From Gautieria morchelliformis (Eukaryota > Basidiomycota > Agaricomycetes > Gomphales > Gomphaceae), in NCBI GenBank assembly GCA_015179125.1, contig WHVA01000002.1:558001-622000 (forward strand): a stretch of DNA of 64,000 nt. The letters are read 5' to 3'. The translations under genes were made by a program, and so were the position numbers. The notes below the pieces were generated by a model. The model saw only the letters and a program-made list of their open reading frames with translations. It did not search any database and was not told the origin of the DNA. This document shows, piece after piece, positions 11,661-23,800 of this stretch (position 1 is the first letter of the stretch; each line of letters starts with the position of its first letter).

Positions 11661-13433
11661 ATGTCGGCCGGGACGTCGAACAACAGGGCCGGGGGCCGTG
11701 CCACACCCACCACCAGGATGGCACACACCCCCACCCTGGCACAGGCGAGGCTGGACAGCCAGGGGCGGATAAGACAGAGGACACCACCTGGGCAGGAGAA
11801 GGAGAAATAGGCAGACCACGAAAAGGAGACAGGCCTGGCGGTCGCGAAGAGACCCGCTACCGCCTGGCCCACCACCAGGGGCACGGCTGTAGAGCCCAAA
11901 GCACTCACACGCGAAGAGATAAAAGACATGCCTGGGCAGGAAATAACAGATGTAGAAGGAGGTAAGCTCTACTTGGAATGCACACTACTGACCATCCCAG
12001 GGGCGCCATGGACTATCGAGGCCATGGCCACGGCTATTCTCCAGGTTACCCAATACAAAGGCATGTCGAGGCAGCGACCAATGCGCTCAGATCGATAGCC
12101 CTGGTCATGGAACAGCTGGACGATGACGTCAGGGGGGACAACGGGTGGGGCGGCAGTGGAGAACGCACCCGCAGTGAGGACGAAGGAAGCTGCGGCCCTC
12201 GTAGGCAAAGCCGCGGTGGCAGCAGAGGAGGCAGCACGCATCTCTCAAAAGATCGTGGAGGAAATGGGAGCGGCTATACGGTCCATCCAGAGTGTATCGT
12301 CAACAGTTACCACTACAGCGTCGCAACTCAACGAAACGACAACCATGTACAGGGACGCAGTGAAAAGAGCGACAGCCCCACCACAACCCACGCCCACCGC
12401 TGTGGCTACCGCCGCCACCCTCGACGTAAGAGTCCGCGCAAGGGAGGGGGTTAAGCAAAGACAAGTCCTGGTCGATGCCGCAGAGCCCGGCACGCAGATC
12501 CTAGGGGACCTGGATAACTCGGGCCTAGCCGGAAAGGCCAATGAGGCCCTCCGCACCATAGACACAGAAGCCGCGCACACTGTCGTCAGCGCAAGAAGGC
12601 TGAATAACGGGGGAATCCTGTTCGAGCTCGACTCTGAGGAAGCCGCCGCATGGGTCAACGAAGCGCAGCACCGGATCCAGTTCACAACAGCGCTGGCCCC
12701 CGATGTGAGAATCAAGACCCAGCTATTTCCACTAGTGATCCAATTCATCCCCCTACACTTTGGCCCTGACAGGGACAACGAGCTCAGAAACATACAGGGC
12801 ACCAACAGACTCCCCCACGGCGCGATTGACAGGGCCAAGTGGCTCAAGCTGGTGAACCGGCGCTCGCCCAGCCAAACATGCGGGCACACACTCATCACCT
12901 TCAACAACCCAGAGGTAGCCAATAAGGTACTAACCAACGGGCTAATCATTTGTCAAAAACAGGTGTATGCAGAGAAGTGCAAAAAGGAGCCTACGCGGTG
13001 CTTGAAATGCCAGGGCTGGGGCCACCTTTCGTATGCCTGCCCACAACTGTACGACACCTGTGGGGGCCGACACAAAACATCAACCTGTACCAGCACAAAC
13101 AGACTCCACTGCACCTCCTGCAAGACCTACACCCATGCCAGCTGGGACAGAATGTGCCCATCGTTCGTGCGCAGATGCGAGGAGATGGACAGAAGGTTGC
13201 CAGAGAACCTAATGCCTTACTTCCCCAGGGCAGAGCCCTGGACGCATTTCTCACAACCACCCAAAATAGCCACCCCCACATTAATACTACCACCGCTCGC
13301 AGGTCCACCCGGCACTGAGGAGTGGAGCACGGTGGTGCACCGCAGCGGTGCATGCAAGCAGGCCACGCTACCATTCAAGCCGGTGACACAAGGGAGACAA
13401 GAGGCGAACCAGAGCCTACCAGCCTCACAGTGA
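11661..13433 (+). pseudogene. LINE ORF1, nucleic-acid-binding Gag-like protein
   Basis: Single frame from ATG 11661 to the stop at 13431-13433, about 590 codons, with TAG stops at 11808-11810 and 12096-12098. The middle has an alanine-rich probable coiled coil (about 12150-12330). Near the end come three cysteine clusters: CLKCQGWGHLSYAC (a CCHC knuckle), CGGRHKTSTC, and CTSCKTYTHASWDRMC. This is the ORF1 layout of I/Tad1-type LINEs, which coat element RNA. The start at 11661 is chosen because it is the first ATG in the frame after the presumed 5' leader. Confidence 0.8.
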
Positions 13434-13537
13434 CAGACCAGCCCGGCCTCCATGCCCAACCGAATCGAACTGGGCCCCATGCAGCGGTGGGGCGACACAG
13501 ATAGCAACACAGGTCCGTCCCCGTCTGCACAGAACTA

Positions 13538-16500
13538 ATGTCCTACACAATAGAACCCCTGCCGAAGAGACTAAGGATATTCCAACAAAACCTAAACAAA
13601 TCAGATAAAGCCCAATACAACCTTATCAACTCGCCTATACACAAAGACTGGGACCTAGTGCTCCTACAAGAACCATACATCCGCGCCCTGGGCAACACCA
13701 AGGCCAACCATAACTGGCATGTACTTTATCCTACGTCTCACTTAGCTAACAATTCTGCGAAGCGATCCGTCATTTTAGTCAACATGTCGCTCAACATGAA
13801 CACATGGAAGCAGCTGACCTTCAACCACTCGAACAATGTGACGGTGCTCCAACTGATGCACCCAAGAGGTAAGGTTACAATATTTAATATATACAACGAC
13901 TGCACGCACTCGGACACCATACGGCACCTTGAACAATACATTGAGGAGGAGAGAGACAGCATCATCCAACGAGACTTGGACACTATGCTCTGGTGCGGGG
14001 ACTTCAACTGCCACCACCCCATGTGGGACGAGGAGAGGAACCACCATTTGTTCACAGCCGCACCAATGGCAGAGGCAGAAAAATTGATCTCGGCCCTGGC
14101 AGACTATAACATGGTTATGACACTGCCGAAACGCCTGCCCACCCTCCAGTCGATGTCAACAAAAAACTGGGCCAGGGTGGACAACGTATTCTGCACAGAC
14201 AAAGTGGCCGACTCGGTAATCACGTGTGACACCGATCCGAACACTCGTGGACCCAGTACCGACCACGTCCCTATCCACACAGTGCTCGAAATCGAAGTGA
14301 CTATCGACCCACCGGCGCCATTCCGCAACTTCAGGTCGGTTGACTGGGGGAGCTTTAGAGAGCATCTTGAGGAGCGGCTAGAGCACCTGCCAGATGCAAA
14401 GGAGCTCGAAACCGTAGTGAGCTTCAACACAGCGGTAGATGAGTTAACTGCCGCCATCCAGGACACCATAGAAGCTGTAGTGCCGCTTTCCAAGCCAGCC
14501 CCGCACTCGCGCAGATGGTGGAGTAAGGAGCTATCAGACCTAAAAAGGAAGAAGAACAAGCTAAACCATCTGTCCTACATCTACCGAGCTGTAGCTGACC
14601 ACCCCTCTCACGAGGAGCTTTGACAGAACAGTGAGAAATACGGGAACGCGATAAAGAAGGCCAAGATGCTGCACTGGATCGAATATTTGGACGATCTCCA
14701 CGATGACCTACTCTGGACAGCCAACAGATACCTTGCAAACCCCGCCACCGACGGAGGAAAGGCCAGAATACCCACACTGGAGTCAGCGAACCCAGACGGC
14801 ACGACCCAGAAAGCAGAGACCAATGAAGACAAGAGTCAAACACTGGCAGCAACATTCTTCCCACCCAAGCCAGCGACCTCTCAAGTGCCTAGCGACTATA
14901 GATACCCCAAGAGCGTTGCATACCACTTCCAGCTTCATGAATATCAGCTGCGGCGACAGATCGACAAGCTGGGGCCGCACAATGCCCATGGGGATGACAG
15001 GATACCTAACATCGTCATCAAAGAATCGGTAGACCTGATTACCAGACACCTTCTATGGATCTACAGGGCAATGTTCACACTGGGGACGTACAGCGCCAGA
15101 TGGAAATCCTGGGTGACGGTGGTCCTCAGGAAACCGGGAAAAGCCAACTACGACGCGCCAAAGTCCTACTGCCCCATCGCACTATACAACACGATGGGGA
15201 AGCTGCTAACGGCGATTGTGACGGAAGATGTGGTGCACCTAGCTGAGAAACATCACCTCCTCCCAGCCAACCACTTTGGAGGAAGGCCTGGCAGGACAAC
15301 CACGGACTCACTGCACCGGGTCATCAACAAAATCAAAGGGGCATGGCGCCGCAAGAAGGTCGCAGTAATGTTGTTCCTGGATATTGAAGGTGCGTTCCCC
15401 AACGCAGTCACTGACCGTCTCCTCCACAACATGCGGAAGCAGAGAATACCAGAAGAGTATGTCCAATTCGTGGAGAGGATGCTGACAGATCGGAAAACAT
15501 GCCTCAAGTTCGATGGCTATCTGTCGGATTGGATCCCCATCGACAATGGCATTGGCCAAGGGGACCCCATCTCAATGATAATGTACCTGTTCTATAACGC
15601 GGACCTCGTAGAGGTGGCGACAGCAAAGGGTCAACTAGCAGTCACCTTCGTGGACGACGCCTACCTGTATGCAGAGGGAGACACTTATGATGAAGCCTAT
15701 TCCAGCCTGAAGGAGATGCTGCTGAAACCGGGGGGAGCGAAAGAGTGGACGGAGACCCACCATTCCAGATTCTAGAAAATCAAGTTCGCCGTAGTATGCT
15801 TCTTGCGGCGCAGGACTCCCGACCCCAACAGCCCTAGCAAAACCACACCTGATGCCAAGCCTAGCTTCGAGTATGAAGGGGTCACCATCCAGCCGCAGGG
15901 ATCGCATAAGTTCCTAGGGGTGTTCCTGGATGGGGAGCTGCAATGGAAGATGCAGGCTGGGAAGGCAATAGCTAAAGCGGTTAAGTGGACACTCTTATTC
16001 CGCAGACTCTCTAAGCCCTCCACAGGTGTACAAGCCAAATATATGCGCCAGCTATACACAGCCATAGCAATACCGAAGCTCACCTATGCAGCCGATGTCT
16101 GGTTCACCCCAGTTCAGCGACAAACGGGGAGGAAGAAAGCAACTGGATCGGTAGGGGTGGCATGCAGGCTGACATCAGTGCAAAGGATGGCAACCATAGC
16201 CATCACAGGCGCCATGAGGACCACAGCGACGGATATCCTAGAAGTTTATGCCAATGTACTACCGATCGAATTGCTTATGCTCTATGTCTGCTACAGGGCT
16301 GCCACCCGTATGGTCACACTACCCGTGACCCACCCGCTAGCCAAGCCTGTCAAGACCTGCGCCAACAGACTCGTCCGCCGCCACCCTTCACCCATCCATC
16401 ACCTACTGCACACCTTCAGCTTGAAACCAGGCGACTTCGAGACGATTACGCCGGCACTACAGATGCCCAACCAAACCCCCCTCTTCACCACCGAGATTGC

Positions 16501-16900
16501 AGAGTCGAGGGAAGAATCAAAGGAGGCAGATCCAGTGGACGCGTCCGACGCGAAAGTATACACGGACGGGTCAGGGTCTGACGATATCGCGGGGGCGGCG
16601 GCGGTCATGTACAGAGGAGGTAGATGCACCAAGATGTTAAGGTACCGCCTGGGCCCACTGACCGAACACACGACATATGAGGCAGAAACTGCGGGAGTGG
16701 CCCTTGCACTGGAACTCCTGTCGCGCGAAAGGGGCATTGACAAGGCCACAGTCCTGCTGGACAATCAAGCAGTGATCCAATCCCTTGGATATGTCAAGCC
16801 CCGGCCAGCCCAACAAATCCTCAGTCACATGCACCAACTAGCCAACAGAGTTGCGGCCTCGACCAGTTTGAAGTGTCGGTCCCGGAAGGCACCATATTAG
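13538..16900 (+). pseudogene. LINE ORF2: endonuclease, reverse transcriptase, RNase H
   Basis: One frame over 3.36 kb with two premature stops, TGA 14621-14623 and TAG 15773-15775. Endonuclease: QQNLNKS, LLQEPY, CGDFNCHH, and DHVPIH at the end. Reverse transcriptase: YCPIALYNTMGK, FLDIEGAFPNAV, GIGQGDPISM, and FVDDAYLYA as the catalytic DD. RNase H: VYTDGSGS, YEAETAGVALALELL, LLDNQAV. The final RNase H histidine region and the C-terminal knuckle are absent because coding similarity ends near 16870. ORF2 begins 105 bases after ORF1 ends. Confidence 0.88.
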
Positions 16901-16902
16901 AT

Positions 16903-17193
16903 GAGGCGTCAAGTTGATAGGATGGGACTGCATGACGGAACAATGTGCCACTTTGAAGGGCCACTTTGGATAATCTCTGCTCCTGTGAAAAAGTAAGGAG
17001 CTCGAAGCCTTTATGGCTATCGAGCGCCAGATATGTGAGAAGGACGTGAAGTCTAAGTATGGAAGAGAAATACCTATCGAGCATGAGATATGTGAGAAGG
17101 ATGCAAGGAGGTCATGTGGGAGATCAAGGTCTTATATACTAATGGGACAATAGGAAGAGTTGGACAATGGTGAGAGTGAGACAATAGGGAGAC
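16903..17193 (-). other. Probable Helitron remnant, left of a solo LTR
   Basis: Non-coding, rich in GACAATGG/GGGACAAT-type motifs that continue directly after the solo LTR at 18679 onwards. The two parts were therefore one sequence before the LTR inserted. Which Helitron it came from is inference. Confidence 0.35.
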
Positions 17194-18673
17194 TGTTTTG
17201 GAACCCGTTGAACTAAACGTAAAACTGTGGTGTTAAACACAATTCTAAAGTTCAATCAGAGATTTGACTTTACAAGCACACGCAAGCTTCGAAACTATTT
17301 TAACGGAGAACCCAATTAAGAAATTATACTCCGGTGAACAATCAGAATCAGTATTGGTACAGGAAGTGTAACAATAGAGATTTAACTGAACACGGGTAGT
17401 TCTTAGATTGTGCAATACTTTGTGAGGTCAAAGAATGTTTATAGGCGTCCAAGGGTCCAGATACTTTAAGGGGGAAAGCTACCTAGAGTCTTAGGACCGC
17501 GGGTCGAGTGAATTAAAGACAACAATAATCCCCAAGACGTGAAAGGTTAGTTCTGCGCTTGAACTCTTCCTCAGTTCAAGTATGTCACTATTCTTGTGGC
17601 TTTTCTGGTTTTCCAACTCAACAAACGTAGGATATTAACTCACTTACCCTGAGTTAGGTTAATATCTGCAGTGCGTTGATTGATCAAGAAAGATCAATTA
17701 CTCAAAAGGCTATTAACCCACTTAACTCAGAGTTAAGTTAATAAACTATTGTGTGAATTGAATAACTAATAACCAAGTCTATTAGATCACTGCTCAGAGT
17801 GGCGTCTAATGGTACAGGATTACTAATCAGTTACTCTTAGTAATGTTGCTGTTCGCAGCGCGATTATTCAGAGCCTGCTGCAATTAAAATAGAGCACTCT
17901 TGTACTTCTCAGAGCCAATCAGAGTTGCTGCAATCTTAGACTGTAGCCAAGTCAGTGAGCCAGTACTTCGGTACAAGGCTGTGTTGAAGTCACACTTCAG
18001 TTACTCAAGGTATGAGTGGTTTGGGTGAAAGATGATTGATTACTTCACTGCTAAAACTGCAGGCTATTTATACTGCATCTATCTAGCTTATGTAACTACT
18101 GCCAGGAACCTTGTAGAGGCTTCTACTGCTGTGAAGAACCTTGTGGAAGCTTAGAGAAGCTTCAGGAAAGGTTTGGAAACTATTGGAAGGCTGTGGAAGG
18201 TTCTATTGCTATATTGGGTTAAAGTCACAGCTCTGTGACAGTAAAGCTAAGAGTATGTAAGAAACTCCCACGCTCATGTGATTATCATGTGGCGAAGGAA
18301 CGTCATGTGAATTCAAGCTGGATTGAGGTCATGTGACTGTGTCATGTGATAGTCAGGTGACCGTAGATAATCAAGTGACTTTGAGGTCAGGTGATTGTCA
18401 GGTGACTGCAGATAATCAGGTGACTTTGAGGTCAGGTGATGGTCAGGTGACTGTGGATGATCAGGTGACTTTGAGCTGTTTTGAGGTCATGTGATAGTCA
18501 TGTGACCGTGGGGGATTCTTAGCTAAACTATCAAGAGATTGTTGTATCTTGTGGACCCAATGTGAGTGTAGCATAGAAATATTAATACAACCTTCCTTGA
18601 GGACATTTGAAACAAATTAACTACCTAGTAAATGTTCATAAATAGGTAGCTACTTTGTGGACAATCCCTAACA
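17194..18673. repeat. Solo LTR, 1480 bp, unclassified family
   Basis: Begins TGTTTTGG and ends CCCTAACA, flanked on both sides by the 5-bp target duplication GAGAC (17189-17193 and 18674-18678). No coding capacity. It holds AT-rich palindromic motifs (GAGTTAAGTTAAT-like) at 17630-17760 and a tandem repeat near the right side. The large size suggests a Ty3/gypsy-type LTR, but no internal region is present to prove it. Confidence 0.8.
18290..18515. repeat. Degenerate tandem repeat (about 45 bp units) in the solo LTR
   Basis: Units built on CAGGTGACTTTGAGGTCAGGTGAT recur four to five times with small changes. Such repeats in LTRs often lie in the promoter or enhancer part; here that is inference. 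Confidence 0.7.
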
Positions 18674-18678
18674 GAGAC

Positions 18679-18948
18679 GGGACAATGACGAGAAGTGTGG
18701 ACTAAAGACAAAAGGTGGACATAGTCACGTGCCTCGTGCCATAGACCTCGGACAAGGCTAGCTTTGTCCGCTCCACATTTGTAGCCTGCGGCTGCGCTGC
18801 GCTGACCTAAACAGACCGGGCTTGCGGCTGCGCCGCTCGCTCGCGATTGGACTGGTAAGTGGTGCTCGCTCGCGATTGGTCGGCTGACTAAGATTACCAA
18901 TCATAGTGATGCCCACAACTACCCTGACCTGCGTGTTTCACTTATTGA
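18679..18948 (-). mobile_element. Helitron 5' end remnant
   Basis: Shares with the complete Helitron the GC-rich motif CGGCTGCGCCGCTCGC and, at its right end, GCCCACAACTACCCTGACC leading to CTTATTGA. This is a decayed form of the 5' terminus (minus-strand TC...GGTTGTGGGC). It directly abuts the CTAG end of the next Helitron at 18949. Confidence 0.6.
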
Positions 18949-18959
18949 CTAGGTGGGTA

Positions 18960-18976
18960 CCCACGCTTTGCGTGGG
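18960..18976 (-). terminator. Helitron 3'-terminal hairpin
   Basis: CCCACGC and GCGTGGG pair around TTT, seven bases inside the CTAG terminus on the minus strand. In Helitrons this hairpin is the end signal for rolling-circle transfer. Confidence 0.8.
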
Positions 18977-19083
18977 GGTGTAGGTCAAGCGCCTTGGTAA
19001 GGTCAAATGCATCAGTAAGGTCAAGTGAATCAGTAAGGTCAAGTGCATTGGGGTAAATAGGATCATGCAAAATATATCCCTGA

Positions 19084-19284
19084 TCATATAGTATCATGAA
19101 TCATGTATGCACCCATGGAACAGCCGAACATGCAAAGCTCTCTCTCAACCTCTGGGATGGGCCTCCCAACGACTCTAGACATGAAAGTGGTAATAGTCTT
19201 GACTGAATCATCAGAGGTTATAAGATTGCGCGTATTGTCATAATCCACAGGTTTCAAAGCTTGTGCATTGTGAAATAGATCCAA
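19084..19284 (-). pseudogene. Possible fragment of a Helitron-type protein
   Basis: A 66-codon minus-strand frame with TRNLITSDDSVKTITTFMSR followed by VVGR. It resembles a conserved stretch of basidiomycete Helitron replicase proteins from another subfamily, recalled from family knowledge and not checked. Too short to be functional. Confidence 0.3.
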
Positions 19285-19420
19285 TAGTGATCTTGGGGAT
19301 CCTGAATTTTGACAATGTGGTTATATCGATATGCCAGCTGATCCTCCATTGACACTCTCACAGAACCAGAAACAATACCAAAATCAGAAATGGGGGAAGA
19401 CCCAAAGTGCAGTTGGATAG

Positions 19421-19830
19421 CATGTCCTCACACGTAACGTGTCCTCACAGGTAGTGTGTCCTCACAGGTAGCGTGTCCTCACAGGTAGCGTGTCCCCACA
19501 CGTAACGTGTCCTCACAGGTAGCACGTCCCCACAGGTAGCGTGTCCCCACATGTAACGTGTTCTCACAGGTAGCGTGTCCCCACACGTAATGTGTCCTCA
19601 CAGGTAGCATGTCCCCACACGTAACGTGTCCCCACCGGTAGCGTGTCCCCACATGTAACGTGTCCCCACTGGTAGCGTGTCCCCACACGTAATGTGTCCC
19701 CACGGTAGCGTGTCCCCACTGGTAGCATGTCCTCACACGTAACGTGTCCCCACACATAACATGTCCCACATGTAACGTGTCCTCACAGGTAGCGTGTCCA
19801 CACACCCCACAGGTAGCGTGTCCTCACATG
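19421..19830. repeat. Minisatellite of about 17 bp units
   Basis: About 24 copies of units alternating between GTGTCCTCACACGTAAC and GTGTCCCCACAGGTAGC, forming a 34-bp higher-order repeat. The open frame across it is a by-product of the repeat. Confidence 0.92.
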
Positions 19831-19884
19831 TATCAGGGACATGTATCAGTATCTATTTTGTGACATATATAGACATAAATAAAA

Positions 19885-20335
19885 TAGCAAAAGAAACCAC
19901 ATTTAAGCAGCTGGTGTCATTAATTTTAGCAAAGCCTGGATAATTTATTGATATATACCTTTTAAAAAAATGTCAAAAAATGTACAGTACATGTAGCGTG
20001 AAGCTGGTATTAATTTTAGCAAAGTCAGGATAATTCATTGATATCTATACTTATTTTTCAACAAAAGATAAAAAAAAACACACTACATTAAAACAGAAGT
20101 TGTTATTAACTTGAGCAAAGAAGTTATTGATATCCATTTGCGAAGTAATGTCAAAAAAATGTAAAGGATATTTAAGTTGGCTGTTATTGAGGTTAGCAAG
20201 TTGCATTTATTGATGTCTATTTGCGAAAAAATATCGAAAAATGTGCAGGATATGTAAGTTGGCTATTGTTAAGGTTAGCAAGTTAGGTTTATTGATAGCT
20301 ATTTGCAAAAAAAATATCGAAAAAATAAACAGGCC
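19885..20335. repeat. AT-rich tandem array (about 90 bp units)
   Basis: Five diverged units each containing TTAGCAAAG-like, TTATTGATATCTATTTG-like and an A-run followed by TGTCAAAAAATGT. The 5' leaders of both autonomous Helitrons have a similar array (GCAAAGTCAGGGGAATTTATT), so it is probably part of the minus-strand promoter or leader. Confidence 0.75.
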
Positions 20336-20834
20336 ATTCAAGCAGAAGCTGGTGTTAAGTCACAGCCAAAGGCAGAAAAGCCCAGAGAAGCCCAGAGACA
20401 CCCAGAGACACCCAGAACCAAGCCAAAGCAATAGTAAGCCCACCAGTACAACCAGAACACAGAAAGACACCAGTGGGGAGTGCGGTTCTGCAGCATTGCT
20501 CTCTTTATACCAAGCGAAGGGTCGTGCAGGGACCACCCTCGTATGGTCATGTGACCTGGAACGCTGCTGCGCAGCGTCAATGGTGTGGCCTGGGTCAGGG
20601 GCCTAGGGCTCGTGGTGCACCGCTTGGTCTGATTGGCCAGCTGATAATGCTGACCTAAAACCTGACATAAGCAGATGCCCACAACCACCCACCCCCCGGT
20701 TTAACTCTTAGACTAGGTGGGTACCCGCGCTCGCACGGGGGTGTAGGTCAAACGCATCGGTAAGGTCAAGTGCATTGGGGAAAATAAAAGTAACCATTTG
20801 CATCAAGTAAAATGAAGTCAACACATAAACCATA

Positions 20835-23800
20835 TCAAGAGAAGTGGATATAAAAATCAAGGAGCTCTAAGTAATACATCTTTATATACATGTTGGTTGT
20901 GTCCAAACCCTCCTCAAGCAAGACCTTCACTCTGTTCCAATTGGTCCCTCTTGATACACCAACATACAACTGACCATGTCCAAACACTGCATATCTCAAG
21001 TCCAGCCCAACCGTACCCAAAGACTGTCCCTGATACTTGTTGATAGTCATTGCAAATGCCAAACGCACTGGAAACTGCCTCCTTTGCAGCACAAATGGCA
21101 ACTCTCCCTCTGATGGCTTAATGATGATCCTGGGGATGAAAGCAATATTTCCTGCACATGGACCTGAGATGATCCTGACCTCCAACACTCTAATGCTTAT
21201 CCTCACCAACCGCAACCTTGTCCCATTGCATAGTCCTTGCTTCTGATCCAAATTGTGCAACAGCATCAGAGGCACTCCAGGCTTGACTTCCAAGCGAGCA
21301 GGAGGAAGACAGCCCATCTCTATGGAATTCAGATACTCCACAGGGTACCGATCTGCATCGTCAGATTCTTCAATGGAATTTGCACAGTGCAAGACCTGAG
21401 CATCACCTGGAAACTCCCTAAACACCATGGAATTGATCTCATTGACCTCAGTGTTTCTGGCACAGAGGATGGCACGCTCCAAAAAGTAATTATCCTGGGC
21501 AGGGACTTGATTGCCAATGCCAGGGTATATTTCCTGGATCAGATCTTCAATTCCAGGGCCACACACCATGTGAGGAGGCAGTGACAACGTATGATCTAGT
21601 GGGAGATCCTTTCCCTGGCCCACATTCTGCAGGCATTCTGCAAACCTGGCTCTGTCAGGGTCATTTCTCACCCGCATGTTCTCTGTCAGATTGATGACCT
21701 TGATCTTTGGCCACAGATATGACTTCTGAAGGGTAGCTCCCACGATATCCTCCTTGGAGCCTTTAGAGACAATTGGGAGAGTCTGCTGAAAGTCACCTCC
21801 AAAGGCAACTGTGATGCCACCAAAGGGTCGGTCAGGCTGGTCAAGGAAATCCCTCAGTGTCCTGTCAATTGCCTCTATGGCATGGCGATGCTGCATTGCA
21901 GCCTCATCCCAGATGAGGAGACTGGCCTGTCTCAGCATGTCAGCCTTGTCAGAGTTCTTTGTGATGGAGGAGAGAGAGCCCTCATGGACAGGAATGGGAA
22001 TTCCAAGCATGCTATGAGAGGTTGTACCCTTAGTGGGGATAAGGGCAGCCATTGCAGATGAGGCTACTGCAATCACAATGAGGCTCTCCGCTCTACAGGA
22101 GTGGATTAGAGTGTTCCATGTGAATGATTTCCCGGCGCCACCTGAGCCAGTGACAAAAAACATTTGTCCATCAGGTTTCCCATGAGCATCTCTGGTCAGT
22201 GCCGACCGTAATATCTGATCATGTGCAGACCTTTGCCCCTCATTCAGCTTGGGAACCTCCTCATCAGCTATGTTCCTCTCTTCAACAGGGTCATGGTCCC
22301 TCTGCTCAGCTATGAACCTGTTTCCAATGAGGGCCTCCCACTTGCCTGCCACCCGAGGCATATCATCAAAGCTGCTCAAGGACATTCCACCCTGCTGGAG
22401 GATTTCTTCCAAGAGAAAGAGGCCAAAATCATAAACCTGATCGTCCTGTGGATCCTGCATACCATGTCTGATTTGGAGCTGATGTCTGAGATCATCACAT
22501 ATGTGCTCCCTGAAGCCATCCCATAGTCTGCCAGGACCCAATGGATTGCAATGGCCAAGGATGGTGGCAAAGAGATGTCTGAGCTGAGCACCTGTTTTCA
22601 TGCCACTGGCTTCCTGGAGACACAACCTCAACTCCTGATCATCATCCAGAAGTCCCCTTGCACGACAGGCCTCCTTGTAAGTACCATATTGTATGCCATC
22701 CACCGACCTAAGCTCCTCAAAGGATCTAGCCCCCTTGACCACTGTGAGGAGAGTGCACACAAAATATCTCTCTCCTGATTTAGGGTTTGCAAAGTGAAGG
22801 CGACCGATGCTATAACCTCTTTGGCGTGGTGTCCATACCTTTTCCTGTGATTGCCAGGTAAAATGCTCAGGAAACTCCACATAGAGCAGATCACGTGCTT
22901 CAGGGTAGATATCATTGGCCTCAAAGTAAGCCATGAGCGGTGTCTTTTTTGCCTCAGCCTTTTCCAGGATGTTGTCCACATCCTGGTTGGGATCAAAGAT
23001 GATTGTGTGATGGTCCTTTTCATGGACTGGCAGTGCCATGACTGCAGGCACCTGGGTGTGGATTTCCCGCTCCAGCAACCTCCAACAGGCCTCATGAGCA
23101 CTGACATGGCGAGCGTCCAGGTACTGCTTAATTTCATCCTGGGTGCGACCAAACTCCATGGTGGTCCGATCATGGTAGAGATACTTGTGGATATACTTGA
23201 TACACCTCACATTGATGGTGAGTTCAGGATTGATGTGATACCAGAATTTGAGCAAGAGCAGAGCAGAGTATGGCACAACCCATCTGTTGTCCAGCATGTC
23301 ACCTCTGACATTGTGCAGCCTTCCATCATTGCGACAACAATATTTTGGATATCCATCCTCATTCAGACTGGTTTCCTCACAGAATGGCTTTGGGAAGTTT
23401 TTCTTGCACTTGCCATTTTCCATGCAGGGTGCGTTTCGATTCATTTCTCCACAGGGACCATGTGTCATCAGCTCACAGACCAACCGGTAGAGGACAGGAT
23501 GAGTCTCTGGATCAGGGAACTCTGCTGAAATCATTGAATCCACCTCATGTGGATGTCTGATCTTGGAATCTCTTTCAAACCAGATAAGAATATGCATGTG
23601 TGGGAGTCCCCTTTTCTGGAATTCAATGGTGTGGACGCGAGCGACGGTTTCCCCAAAAATCTTTTCCTTGACGATCAAGTCAATGAGGTATTTCTTTTTG
23701 AGCTGGAACACCCGCGACACCAGGTCAGGCCTGTCCTGAGGAGATCGTCCAGGCAACAATCCATCCAATATCTCCTGCCAGTTGGGATTGGCAGTCATGG

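Larger units (their letters stand above)
11524..16902 (+). mobile_element. Tad1/I-like LINE, nearly full length, 3' end missing
   Basis: Two ORFs typical of fungal Tad1-like non-LTR elements: ORF1 with three cysteine knuckles, and ORF2 with an APE-type endonuclease, reverse transcriptase and RNase H. The 5' end abuts the end of the duplicated segment at 11523. The coding region is lost within the RNase H domain near 16870-16902, so the 3' end and tail are missing, unlike the usual 5' truncation of LINEs. Four in-frame stops (two in each ORF) show it is dead, although the frames are otherwise open over 5 kb. Confidence 0.88.
18949..20712 (-). mobile_element. Non-autonomous Helitron, 1764 bp
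   Basis: Left end (3' terminus on the minus strand) is CTAG at 18949-18952 preceded by a perfect hairpin at 18960-18976. Right end is the 5' terminus, reading CCCACAACCACCC ... AACTCTTAGA to 20712. Both ends match the complete Helitron at 57449-63480. It lacks the Rep-helicase gene and instead contains a short protein remnant, a minisatellite and an AT-rich tandem array, so it would need a helper. Its 5' end touches the 3' end of the next Helitron with no spacer. Confidence 0.85.

Noticed and set aside
19479-19805. 108-codon frame and possible CRISPR-like array
   Set aside because: Units are contiguous without spacers and the host is a eukaryote; it is a minisatellite.
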